Shown: piece after piece, positions 18,337 to 26,697 of the stretch | How positions within the stretch are numbered: the stretch's first letter is position 1 | Layout of the letters: each line of letters begins with the position of its first letter | Assembly (NCBI RefSeq): GCF_900106695.1 | Contig: NZ_FNMZ01000002.1 | Location: 186,001-250,000 of the forward strand | Length of the DNA: 64,000 nucleotides | DNA from: Albimonas donghaensis | Lineage (GTDB): Bacteria; Pseudomonadota; Alphaproteobacteria; Rhodobacterales; Rhodobacteraceae | Reading direction: 5' to 3' | Notes under the pieces: model-generated | What the model was told of the DNA's origin: nothing | Seen by the model: only the letters and a program-made list of their open reading frames with translations | Databases searched by the model: none | Position numbers and translations under genes: made by a program

Positions 18337-19392
18337 TCAGCCCGCCAGCCGCCACCACAGCGCGCCGTCCGAGCGCAGCTCGTTCGTCACCTCGCCCAGC
18401 TTCAGCATGTGGTTGAGATGCCCGTAGGTCTCGTTCAGGGCGAGGCCGAAGACCGTCTCCTCGATCTCCCGCCCGAAGATGGGGACGAAGCATTGCACGG
18501 CCGTGCGCGGCGCGGTGAGATGCTTGCGCAGGCGGGCGATGGCCCCGTGATGGTTGTTGATGAGCTGCTCGAACCGGGTCGGCAGGCCGGTGAAGGCCGC
18601 CTTGTGGCCGGGAATCGCCAGGTGGTCCTCCCGCGCGAAGCCCAGCAGGCGTTGGCAGCTTTCCAGCCATTCGCCCACCGGGTCGGCCTCGGGCTCGGTC
18701 GGGTGGACCCCGAGATTGGAGCTGATGCCCGGAATCGCCTGGTCCCCCACGATCACCAGGTGGTCGTCCTTCGACCAGAACGTCGCGTGTTCCGGCGCGT
18801 GGCCGTTGCCCATGCGCACATGCCAGCGGCGGCCGCCCATCACGACCTCGTCGCCTTCCGCGATCCGGGTGTAGCCCAGCGGCAGGCGATAGGTGGCGTT
18901 GGAGAAGTTCATGGGCTCCTTCGCCGCGAAACGGTCCACCATGTCCGAGGCCATGCCGCCCCGCACCCAATGCGCGATCTGCTCCGGCGGGTGCTTGTCG
19001 TGGTGGTCGAGCTGCAGCATCCGCGTCATCAGGTAGGCGGTGCGGGTGGTCCAGAACTCGGCGTCGTCCTCGCGCATGAAGCGGCCGACCAGCCCGATAT
19101 GGTCCGGGTGGTGATGGGTGCCGATCACCCGCCGGACCGGCTTGCCGGCCAGAGGCCCGGCGCGCAGTTTCGCCCAGTCGTCGAGGCACTGGCGATGGCG
19201 CAGCCCGGTGTCGATCACCGTCCAGCCGTCGCCGTCGTCCAGCACGCAGACATTCACATGGGCCAGCCGGTTGGGCATGCCGATGCGGGCCCACAGCACG
19301 CCCTCCGCGATTTCCACCGCGGCGCCGTTCTCGGGCGCCTCGATGGGAAAGCGGACGCCGGTCTTCGCCGCTCCGGCGCCGCCCCCGGCCAT
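18337..19392 (-). CDS. MBL-fold metallohydrolase coupled to acyl-CoA dehydrogenase
   Basis: Metallo-beta-lactamase-fold hydrolase of 351 aa with the metal site HHHPDH at 93-98, a later His in GHAPEH (about 198-203) and Asp in VGDQAIPG (about 217). The C-terminal third is a winged-helix-like extension seen in this subfamily. Its ATG overlaps the stop of the acyl-CoA dehydrogenase gene by one base (TGATG), so the two are translationally coupled. By context it may hydrolyse a CoA thioester or a product of the dehydrogenase; this is inference. Confidence 0.85.
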   Translation of the reverse strand: MAGGGAGAAKTGVRFPIEAPENGAAVEIAEGVLWARIGMPNRLAHVNVCVLDDGDGWTVIDTGLRHRQCLDDWAKLRAGPLAGKPVRRVIGTHHHPDHIGLVGRFMREDDAEFWTTRTAYLMTRMLQLDHHDKHPPEQIAHWVRGGMASDMVDRFAAKEPMNFSNATYRLPLGYTRIAEGDEVVMGGRRWHVRMGNGHAPEHATFWSKDDHLVIVGDQAIPGISSNLGVHPTEPEADPVGEWLESCQRLLGFAREDHLAIPGHKAAFTGLPTRFEQLINNHHGAIARLRKHLTAPRTAVQCFVPIFGREIEETVFGLALNETYGHLNHMLKLGEVTNELRSDGALWWRLAG

Positions 19393-21110
19393 CAGGCCAG
19401 GGCCTCGGCGTCGAGCGCGTAGATGTCGGCGGCGCCCTCCGTGGCGGCCTCGGCGAGCCCGGCGACCAGCACCAGCTCCCGCCCGAAATAGTAGCGCGCC
19501 AGCCCCGCCCGGCGCGCCGCCTCGGGCCCTTCGACCCCGGCCCCGCGCAGCAGATAGGCCCCGCCCAGCAGCAGCGCCCAGGCCCGCAGGTAGTCGACGG
19601 CGCCGGCCGCCCGGTCATTGGGCTCGGCGGCCAGCATCCAGTCGGTGGCGGCCTCCAGCGCGTCGGCGGCGATGGCCAGCTGTTCGCCCAGCGGCGCGAG
19701 ATCGCCCGAGGCGCCGGCGCCGGCGGCCCGGATCTCCTCCATCAGCGCCCTGGCGGCGGCCCCGCCATCGCCCAGCTTGCGGCCGATCAGGTCCATCGCC
19801 TGCACGCCGTTGGTGCCCTCGTAGATCGCCGTGACCCGGACGTCGCGGGAATACTGCGCGGCGCCGGCTTCCTCGATGAAGCCCATGCCGCCATGCACCT
19901 GCACGCCGAGATAGGCGACTTCGTTGCCCACATCGGTGCCGAAGGCCTTGGCGATCGGCGTCAGGAAGGCGCCGCGGGCCTTCCAGGCCTTGCCCTCCGC
20001 CCCGTCCGCCGCCTTGGCCATGTCCAGCGACAGCGCCGTATCCAGGCAGATCGCCCGCGCCGCATCGGTCAGGGAGCGCATGCGCAGCAGCATCCGGCGC
20101 ACATCCGCGTGCCCGATGATGGTCTTGGAGCCGTCCGCGGTCTTGCCCTGCACCCGCTCCATCGCATAGCCGAGCGCCTTCTGGCAGGCCGCCTCGGCGA
20201 TCCCCAGCCCTTCGACGCCGACGCCGAGCCGAGCATTGTTCATCATGGTGAACATCGCCGCCATGCCGCCGGCCTCCGGCCCGACTATCCAGCCGGTCGC
20301 GCCCTCGAAGCTCATCACCGCGGTCGGCGAGCCGTGCAGGCCCATCTTGTGCTCCAGGCTCACCACCTTCAGCGCATTGGCGACGCCGGGCGCCCCGGAC
20401 TCGTCCGGGATGAACTTGGGCACCAGGAACAGCGACAGGCCGCGCGTGCCGGGGGCCGCGTCGGGCAGGCGGGCCAGCACCAGGTGGCAGACATTCTCCG
20501 CGATGTCGTGATCGCCCCAGGAGATGTAGATCTTCTGGCCCGAAACCGCGTAGGTCCCGTCGCCGTTCGGCTTGGCCTGCGAGGCCAGCGCGCCGACATC
20601 CGAACCCGCCTGCGGCTCAGTCAGGTTCATGGTGCCGGTCCACTCGCCGGAGATCAGCTTGGGCAGATACAGCGCCTTGATCTCGTCCGAGGCATGGGCC
20701 TCCAGCGCCTCGATCTGCCCCTGGGACAGCAGCGGGCACAGCGACAGGCCCAGATTGGCCGAGGCGAACATCTCCCCCACCGCGGTTCCCAGCGTCAGCG
20801 GCAGGCCCATGCCGCCATGTTCGGTCCCGGCCGCGAGCCCGACCCAGCCGCCCTCGGCGATCTGGCGATAGGCGTCGGCGAAGCCGGGCGAGGCGCGCAC
20901 CACGCCGTTCTCCAGCCGCGCCGGGGTCAGGTCGCCGTTGCGGTTGGTCGGCGCCAGCACGGAGGAGGCGAGCTTGCCGGCCTCGTCGAGGATGGCCGCG
21001 CGGGTCTCCTCGGTGGCGTCGGCGAACAGCTCGGTCTCGGCCAGCCGGTTCGCCCCGATGATATGGTCGAGGCAGAAGGCGAGATCGCGGATCGGGGCCT
21101 GGTAGGACAT
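19392..21110 (-). CDS. DmdC-like acyl-CoA dehydrogenase
   Basis: FAD-dependent acyl-CoA dehydrogenase of 572 aa, the long form with an extra C-terminal domain that includes 3-methylmercaptopropionyl-CoA dehydrogenase (DmdC) of the DMSP demethylation pathway. Features: TEPQAGSDVG (about 165-174) of the substrate/FAD region, GLHGSPTAVMSFEGA, LGVQVHGGMGFIEE (about 425-438) and YEGTNGVQAMDLIGRKL (about 452-468). ATG 21110 was chosen over one 51 bp upstream because conserved MSYQAPIRD begins there. DmdC and general long-form dehydrogenases cannot be told apart here; no dmdA, dmdB or dmdD is in the window. Confidence 0.85.
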   Translation of the reverse strand: MSYQAPIRDLAFCLDHIIGANRLAETELFADATEETRAAILDEAGKLASSVLAPTNRNGDLTPARLENGVVRASPGFADAYRQIAEGGWVGLAAGTEHGGMGLPLTLGTAVGEMFASANLGLSLCPLLSQGQIEALEAHASDEIKALYLPKLISGEWTGTMNLTEPQAGSDVGALASQAKPNGDGTYAVSGQKIYISWGDHDIAENVCHLVLARLPDAAPGTRGLSLFLVPKFIPDESGAPGVANALKVVSLEHKMGLHGSPTAVMSFEGATGWIVGPEAGGMAAMFTMMNNARLGVGVEGLGIAEAACQKALGYAMERVQGKTADGSKTIIGHADVRRMLLRMRSLTDAARAICLDTALSLDMAKAADGAEGKAWKARGAFLTPIAKAFGTDVGNEVAYLGVQVHGGMGFIEEAGAAQYSRDVRVTAIYEGTNGVQAMDLIGRKLGDGGAAARALMEEIRAAGAGASGDLAPLGEQLAIAADALEAATDWMLAAEPNDRAAGAVDYLRAWALLLGGAYLLRGAGVEGPEAARRAGLARYYFGRELVLVAGLAEAATEGAADIYALDAEALA

Positions 21111-21660
21111 GGTCGCATCGCTCCCTTGGCCGGGGGCGGGCGGGGACGCGGGACGCCCCAAGCCGCCCAGCTACGGCTGAATGGCCGCCCTCGGGGGGGA
21201 GCGGAAACGCTGCGCGCGCGCCGCCGCCCGTCGGGCGCGTTTTGGCCGGAAGCTAGGGCTCGGAAGGGGGCCTGTCCAGCGGTGGCGCGGCCGCAGGCGG
21301 ACGTCGACGTCAACCGGGGCCGGGTCGGGCGCCGCATGGGCCCGCACGGCGCGGCCCGGCGCAGCGCCATCCCGGCCGCGCGGACGCCCGCGCCGGATCG
21401 AGGGGCGAAAGGCGGCTCGCGGGTCGCGACAGGCTCGGCGCCGAGCCTGTCGCGACGCGGGAAAGGGCGGCGGGTCATGCGCGCAGGCGCCGCTCCGGCA
21501 TGTCGAAACCCCGCCCCGCGCCCGCTCCCGCGTCCCCCCGTGTCAGGCCCCTGCGTCCGGCCGCGCGCGTCTCGGGGCTTGCGGCGAGGGCGGCGACGCG
21601 GGATCAGGGGGGGAAAGGCGGCCGCGCGCCATGCGCGCCGCCCGAGCAGCGGAGAGGCGG
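21111..21660. other. 550-bp intergenic region with a 34-bp palindrome
   Basis: Divergent promoter region between the acyl-CoA dehydrogenase gene and tsaC. No gene is supported. A perfect palindrome occupies 21423-21456. Confidence 0.5.
21423..21456. repeat. Perfect 34-bp palindrome
   Basis: Left arm GTCGCGACAGGCTCGGC (21423-21439), right arm its exact complement (21440-21456), no loop. The outer GTCGCGAC is itself a palindrome. There is no T-tract, and it lies between divergent genes, so it is not a terminator. Confidence 0.8.
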
Positions 21661-22785
21661 ATGACCGCGACCCCCACCGCAGGACACGAGGCGAAGCCAA
21701 CCGCCCGGCTCGCCCCCGATGGCCCCGGCCTGGCCGAGGCCGCGCGCCTGCTGCGCGAGGGGGGGCTGGTCGCCTTCCCGACCGAGACGGTCTACGGCCT
21801 CGGCGGCCGCGCCGACCGCGGGCCCTCCGCGGCGGCGATCTACGCGGCCAAGGGGCGGCCCTCGTTCAATCCGTTGATCGTGCATGTCGCGGACCTCGCG
21901 GCCGCCGAGGCGCTGGCCGAGTTCCCCGCCCCCGCCCGCGCCCTCGCCGCCCGTTTCTGGCCCGGTCCCCTGACGCTGGTCCTGCCCCGCCGCGCCGACG
22001 CGGGCCTCGCGCCCGAAGTCGCCGCGGGCCTGCCCAGCGTGGCCATCCGCGTCCCCGCCCACCCGCTCGCCCGCGCATTGCTGGAGGCCGCCGGCGTTCC
22101 CGTCGCCGCCCCCTCCGCCAACCCCTCGGGCAAGGTCAGCCCGACCACCGCCGACCACGTGGCCGAGGGCCTGACGGGCCGCATCGACGCCATCCTCGAC
22201 GGCGGCCCCTGCCCGGTGGGGGTGGAAAGCACCATCCTCGCCTTCGATCCGGACGGAACCCCCCGCCTGCTGCGCCCCGGCGGCCTGTCCGTCGAGGCGA
22301 TCGAGGCGGCCTGCGGCGCCCGGGTCGCGGGGGTCGGGGAGGGCGGGCGGGAGACCCGCGCGAGCCGGGCGGCGCAGGCCGCCGGGCCGGATGCCGGGCC
22401 GTCCCCCGAGATCGCCCGCCCGAGCCTCGCCGCCCCGATCCTGGCCCCCCCGATCCTGGCTCCGGGCATGCTCGCCTCCCACTACGCCCCCGCTGCGGCG
22501 CTGCGCCTGAACGCTCCCGCCCCCGCCCCGGGCGAGGGCTGGCTGGGCTTCGGCCCCGACCCGGCGGAGGCCGCAACGGCCCGCCACGCGCTCAACCTCT
22601 CCCCCTCCGGCGACCTGACCGAGGCCGCCGCGGCCCTCTTCGCCCATCTGCGCGCGCTCGACGCCCGCATGGGCGGCGCCGGAACCATCGCCGTCGCCCC
22701 GCTCCCCGAAGCGGGCCTCGGCCTCGCCATCAACGACCGGCTGGCCCGCGCCGCCGCCCCAAGGGACCTGCCCGATGACCGCTGA
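21661..22785 (+). CDS. L-threonylcarbamoyladenylate synthase (Sua5/TsaC type)
   Basis: Makes threonylcarbamoyl-AMP from Thr, bicarbonate and ATP, the first step of the t6A37 tRNA modification. 374 aa. YrdC domain at about 25-215 with TETVYGLG (41-48), KGRPSFNPL (64-72), PSANPSG and the DGGPCPVGVESTI segment. A C-terminal Sua5 domain follows after an Ala/Pro-rich linker (about 225-280), which includes a short duplication APILAPPILAP. The long form with C-terminal domain is Sua5 rather than minimal TsaC. Its last 11 bp overlap the next gene. Confidence 0.93.
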   Translation: MTATPTAGHEAKPTARLAPDGPGLAEAARLLREGGLVAFPTETVYGLGGRADRGPSAAAIYAAKGRPSFNPLIVHVADLAAAEALAEFPAPARALAARFWPGPLTLVLPRRADAGLAPEVAAGLPSVAIRVPAHPLARALLEAAGVPVAAPSANPSGKVSPTTADHVAEGLTGRIDAILDGGPCPVGVESTILAFDPDGTPRLLRPGGLSVEAIEAACGARVAGVGEGGRETRASRAAQAAGPDAGPSPEIARPSLAAPILAPPILAPGMLASHYAPAAALRLNAPAPAPGEGWLGFGPDPAEAATARHALNLSPSGDLTEAAAALFAHLRALDARMGGAGTIAVAPLPEAGLGLAINDRLARAAAPRDLPDDR

Positions 22786-24205
22786 CGCCCTCAACGCCCC
22801 GACCCCCGCATTCCTCGCCGCCCTGCGCGACCGCCTCGGCCCCCAGGGCCTGCGCGAGGGCGACGCCGCCGCCCCCTACCTGCGCGAACCCCGCGACACG
22901 TCGCAGGGCCAGGCCGCGCTGGTGGTCCGCCCCGGCTCGGTCGAGGAGGTCTCCCACATCGTGCGCGCCTGCGCGGAGGCCCGCGTGGCGCTGGTGCCCT
23001 ACAGCGGCGGCACCGGGCTGGTCGGCGGCCAGGTGCGGCCCGAGGGCCCGCCCTGCGTGCTCATCTCGGTCGAGCGGCTGAACAGGGTCCGCGCCCTGCA
23101 TCCCGACGACGACGCGATGATCTGCGAGGCCGGCGTGATCCTCGCCGACGCGCAGGCGGCCGCGGCCTCGGTCGACCGGCTGTTCCCGCTCTCCATCGCC
23201 TCCGAGGGCACGGCGCGGATCGGCGGCGTGCTGGGGACCAATGCCGGCGGGGTCAACGTGCTGCGCTACGGCATGACCCGCGACCTCTGCCTGGGGCTGG
23301 AGGCGGTGCTGCCCGACGGCTCGGTGTTCAACGGGCTCAAGCGGCTGCGCAAGGACAATACCGGCTACGACCTGCGCCACCTGCTGATCGGGGCCGAGGG
23401 CTCGCTGGGCGTCATCACCGCCGCCGCCCTGCGCCTGCACCCCCGCCCCGCCGAGATCTCCGCCGCCTTCGTCGCCGTCCCCTCCCCCGCCGCGGCGCTG
23501 GAACTGCTGCACCTGCTGCGCGGGCGGGTGGGCGAACAGGTCTCGGCCTTCGAGCTGATGCAGGGCTCGGGCATCCGCTTCTGCCTGGACGAGATCCCCG
23601 GCGCCCGCTGCCCGCTGGACCCGGTTCCCGAATGGTCGGCGCTGGTGGAGGTCGGCGGCGGCGCGGGCTCGGGCGCCGCGGAGGCGCTGGAAGCCGCGCT
23701 GGAGGAGGCCTTCGAGAAGGGTCTCGCGCTCGACGGCGCGCTGGCCCAGTCCGAGCAGCAGCGCGCCGATTTCTGGCGCCTGCGCGAGACCATCCCCGAG
23801 GCCAACCGCAAGATCGGCTCCATCGCCTCGCATGACATCTCGGCCCCGCTGTCGGAGGTCGCGTCCTTCGTCACCGCCGCTTCCGAGCGGCTGCTGCGCG
23901 AGGCGCCGGACATCCGCATCAACGCCTTCGGGCATCTGGGCGACGGCAACCTGCACTACAACCTGTTCCCCGCGAAGGGCCGCAAGCGCGAGGACTACGC
24001 CAACATCAAGCCCGTGCTGACCCGGATCGTGCATGACCTGATCGACGCGCATGGCGGCTCGATCAGCGCCGAGCACGGGATCGGCCGGTTCAAGACCGCG
24101 GATCTCGTCCACTACGGCGACCCGGCGAAACTGGCGGCGATGCGGGCGATCAAGGACGCGCTGGACCCGGCGGGGATCATGAATCCGGGCGCCGTGCTGG
24201 GCTGA
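22775..24205 (+). CDS. FAD-linked D-2-hydroxyacid dehydrogenase (GlcD/D2HGDH family)
   Basis: Flavoprotein of 476 aa that oxidises a D-2-hydroxyacid such as D-lactate, D-2-hydroxyglutarate or glycolate. FAD-binding PCMH domain at about 45-225 with PYSGGTGLVGG (about 75-85), ASEGTARIGG and TNAGGVNVLRYGMTRDL. The C-terminal oxidase domain has NAFGHLGDGNLHYN (His-rich catalytic segment) and SAEHGIGRFK. It overlaps sua5 by 11 bp in another frame, so expression is probably coupled. The true substrate cannot be fixed from sequence; D-2-hydroxyglutarate is a good candidate for this length and motif set. Confidence 0.88.
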   Translation: MTADALNAPTPAFLAALRDRLGPQGLREGDAAAPYLREPRDTSQGQAALVVRPGSVEEVSHIVRACAEARVALVPYSGGTGLVGGQVRPEGPPCVLISVERLNRVRALHPDDDAMICEAGVILADAQAAAASVDRLFPLSIASEGTARIGGVLGTNAGGVNVLRYGMTRDLCLGLEAVLPDGSVFNGLKRLRKDNTGYDLRHLLIGAEGSLGVITAAALRLHPRPAEISAAFVAVPSPAAALELLHLLRGRVGEQVSAFELMQGSGIRFCLDEIPGARCPLDPVPEWSALVEVGGGAGSGAAEALEAALEEAFEKGLALDGALAQSEQQRADFWRLRETIPEANRKIGSIASHDISAPLSEVASFVTAASERLLREAPDIRINAFGHLGDGNLHYNLFPAKGRKREDYANIKPVLTRIVHDLIDAHGGSISAEHGIGRFKTADLVHYGDPAKLAAMRAIKDALDPAGIMNPGAVLG

Positions 24206-24245
24206 GGCGCGGAAGCGCGGCGCGGCCCGGCGCGGACAGAGAAAG

Positions 24246-24273
24246 GGGGCCGGGCGTTTCACGCCTCGGCCCC
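24246..24273 (-). terminator. Hairpin, best read as a minus-strand terminator
   Basis: Stem GGGGCCGGGCGT (24246-24257) pairs with ACGCCTCGGCCCC (24261-24273) with one bulge. On the minus strand it is followed by CTTTCTCTG, while on the plus strand there is no T-run. A plus-strand role for the upstream dehydrogenase gene is also possible. Confidence 0.5.
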
Positions 24274-25240
24274 TGAATGCATCGGACCCTCCGCGCCCCG
24301 GACGAGCCTTGGGGGCGCTTTCGGATCGCGTCGGGTCGGGGAGGTCCCAGGTTCCCGCGTCCCGCGTGGCGCAGCCGCCTTGCGGCCGGCGCCGGTTTGG
24401 TCGTCACGGTCGTCGCCCGGGGTCCCATCCGCCGCGCGTCGCCGATCTTCGTCTGGTTCCGGCTCGGCCTTTGGACCTTCCGGTTCGTCGGCTCCCGGCG
24501 GATCGGTCCACACTCCGCTCCGCCCGGATCCCCTTGTCAGGGCGCCGCCCCCGGCGCCCGTCCACGCGGCTCGACACACGCCGCCGCTCAACTCGATCCG
24601 CTCACTCAACGCCGGTTCACTCGATACGCGGTCACGCACACGACACGCCCACACAGGCTCCACACACGCGATACGCACAGGCTCAGGCTCTTCGCAGCGC
24701 CCCCGCATCCGCCGAAGCGCCGATGCCTCACACTCCACGCCACGCTTCGTTCCGACCGTCCGGCACATGGGCCGCTCGACGCATCAACCGGCCAACTCCC
24801 ACGCAATGCTCGCTCGAACCCACGGGCCACCTACGCCGACCCGACGCCTACGCCACGCTCACGCTCCTCCGGACGACGCCCCCGGCGCCCGGCTGTCCCG
24901 TGGCCTCCGCACCGCGGCCCCGGGTCGTTCCGCGGGATCCCGAACACCGGTCCCGCGCCGTGGAAGAAGCCGGCCCCGCCGGCCAAACGCCACTCACCCC
25001 TTACGCTCCAACGCTGCCGCGAACGCACGAAGCGGCTTCTTCCCTACACGCCCCGGAGGCGGCGTTTCCGGTCCCACCCGGGTCCGGCCGTCGCCCTCGC
25101 TGGCAGGGAGGTGATAGCGTGCGGAGCGTCTACGGGGAGTAAATTCCCAATGGAATCAGGGCTAAGCCGGAGTTACGAAGCAAGGCTGACAAATCCTTTC
25201 GCCTCCCTCCGCCCACACCCAAATGCGCCCCCCGAACGCA
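24274..25240. other. Gene-free kilobase with strand-biased composition
   Basis: About 970 bp without a recognisable gene. The plus strand is C/A-rich, especially 24590-24740 (repeated CACAC, ACACGC and CTCACTCAACGC-like runs), and lacks stop codons in all three frames for over 700 bp, so open frames here carry no weight. I looked for RNase P, tmRNA, SRP and 6S motifs and found none. A lower-GC promoter-like stretch lies at about 25110-25200. Confidence 0.5.
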
Positions 25241-25272
25241 AAGAGGCGACGCCGTTCCCGGCGCCGCCTCTT
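25241..25272 (-). terminator. Terminator of the flavin reductase gene
   Basis: Stem AAGAGGCG-A-CGCC with GGCG-C-CGCCTCTT around a 6-nt loop, 22 bp downstream of the stop. On the minus strand it is followed by TGCGTTCGG; on the plus strand by CGCG. Stem quality is good, the T-run weak. Confidence 0.6.
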
Positions 25273-25294
25273 CGCGTCATCCGCGCAGGTCGCG

Positions 25295-25936
25295 TCAGCG
25301 CAGGTTGGGCGCGTCGCCGCCGCCCGGGCGGGTCATCTGGAACAGCTCGCGCACCACGGCGTAATCCTTGTAGCCGCAGCGCGCGACCGGGTGGAACTTC
25401 TCCAGGTCGAAGATGCCGTCGGTCAGCAGCGACTCGTCGATATGCGTCGCCACCACCGAGCCGAGGATCACCGCGTTGTCGGTATCCTCGCTCGCCTTGG
25501 GCAGCGACACCTCTTTCCACAACCGGCATTCCAGCGTGGCGGGGGCGGCGGCGACCCGGGCGCAGTCGATCTCCACGCAATCGGCCTTTTCCAGCCCGGC
25601 CAGCGCGAACTCGTCCTCCTCGTGGCCATAGCCGCCGGAGGTCAGGTTCATCGCGTCCTTCAGCTCCCAGCTCACGATGTTGACGGCGAAGACGCCGGTC
25701 TCGCGGATGTTGCTCAGGCTGTCCTTGACCTCCGGCCCGCGCCCGATCTTGCGGCCGGTGACCGAGAACATGATCATCGGCGGGCTGTCCGCCACCCCGT
25801 TGAAGAAGGAATAGGGCGCGAGATTGTCCCGGCCGGCGGCGTCGCGGCTGGAGATCCAGCCGATCGGGCGCGGCGCCACGATCGCCTTGAACGGGTTGTG
25901 CTTCAGTCCGTGCCCGTCCTGGGTGCGGTAGTGCAT
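25295..25936 (-). CDS. Flavin reductase family protein (FMN-binding)
   Basis: Split-barrel FMN-binding protein of 213 aa, of the DIM6/NTAB flavoprotein family. Visible family marks are APRPIGWISSRDAAGRDNLAPYSFFN (positions about 21-46; key residues PRPI and the NLAPYSFF loop), the DSLSNIRETGVFAVNI segment and the closing CGYKDYAVV. Members reduce flavins for oxygenases or act as flavoproteins themselves; the partner is not in the window. It stands alone, divergent from the GNAT gene. Confidence 0.85.
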   Translation of the reverse strand: MHYRTQDGHGLKHNPFKAIVAPRPIGWISSRDAAGRDNLAPYSFFNGVADSPPMIMFSVTGRKIGRGPEVKDSLSNIRETGVFAVNIVSWELKDAMNLTSGGYGHEEDEFALAGLEKADCVEIDCARVAAAPATLECRLWKEVSLPKASEDTDNAVILGSVVATHIDESLLTDGIFDLEKFHPVARCGYKDYAVVRELFQMTRPGGGDAPNLR

Positions 25937-26043
25937 GCGGAGCCCTCCATGGTCCTGTTCCCACCGCTTCTAGACGAAACCGGCGGGACCATGCTACGGG
26001 CCGAAGCCGTCGCCCTCCCCCGCAGCGTGGAAAAGGACCGTCC

Positions 26044-26544
26044 ATGTTCCGGCTCATGCGCGAGCGCCCGCAGGACGAACCGGAGGTGGAGTGGCTCTAC
26101 GACACCTGCTTCGCGCCGGGGCGCACGGCGCTCAGCTCCTACCGATTGCGCGAGGGCGTGGACCCGGTGGCGGAGCTTTGCCTGATGGCCCGCGACGAGT
26201 TCGACGCGGTGGTGGCCGCGATCCGCTACTGGCCGGTGCGGGTGGGCGAGGCGGGGACGCCGGCGCTGCTGCTGGGGCCGGTGGCGGTGCACCACACGCG
26301 GCAGGGCGAGGGGCTGGCCGCGACGCTGATCGGCACGACGCTGGAGACCGCCGCCGAACTCGGCTGGACCCGCGTGGCCCTGGTGGGGGACGAGCCCTAT
26401 TACCGCCGTTTCGGCTTCACCCGTGCGTTGGGCGAGGGGCTGGTGATGCCGCCCCCGACCAACCCGGCCCGCGTGCTGGGGCGGGAGCTCGCCCCCGGCG
26501 GCTGGGACGGGGTGTCGGGCGAGGTGCGCGGCTGGACGGAATAG
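26044..26544 (+). CDS. GNAT N-acetyltransferase (YhbS-like)
   Basis: Acetyl-CoA-dependent N-acyltransferase of 166 aa. The central GNAT core has LLGPVAVHHTRQGEGLAATL (about 79-98), with the acetyl-CoA loop Q-x-x-G-x-A pattern in RQGEGLAA. Then comes the helix ETAAELGWTRVALVGDEPYY and FGFTRALGEGLVMPPP, which resembles YhbS-type proteins. Substrate unknown. A monocistronic gene divergent from the flavin reductase. Confidence 0.85.
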   Translation: MFRLMRERPQDEPEVEWLYDTCFAPGRTALSSYRLREGVDPVAELCLMARDEFDAVVAAIRYWPVRVGEAGTPALLLGPVAVHHTRQGEGLAATLIGTTLETAAELGWTRVALVGDEPYYRRFGFTRALGEGLVMPPPTNPARVLGRELAPGGWDGVSGEVRGWTE

Positions 26545-26697
26545 GGGCGGCGGGCCTTCGCCGCGCCTCCTGACCGGCGCCGTGCCGGGGCCTGCCCCCT
26601 TTGAACCTGATCGGCCGGCCGCCCGTATGCCTGCGTCCCCGGACACATGCGCCCCCCTGCGCGCGCGGGCCCCGCGCCCTGGCCGTCCCGCGACGGC

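Noticed and set aside
22730-24262. 510-codon minus-strand frame
   Set aside because: Antisense to the D-2-hydroxyacid dehydrogenase gene, which has clear FAD motifs.
24274-25240. RNase P, tmRNA, SRP or 6S RNA gene
   Set aside because: No diagnostic conserved stretches were found on either strand by eye.
24277-25683. 468-codon plus-strand frame
   Set aside because: All three plus frames are open here, the protein is Arg/Pro-rich without a domain, and the frame runs into the antisense strand of the flavin reductase gene.
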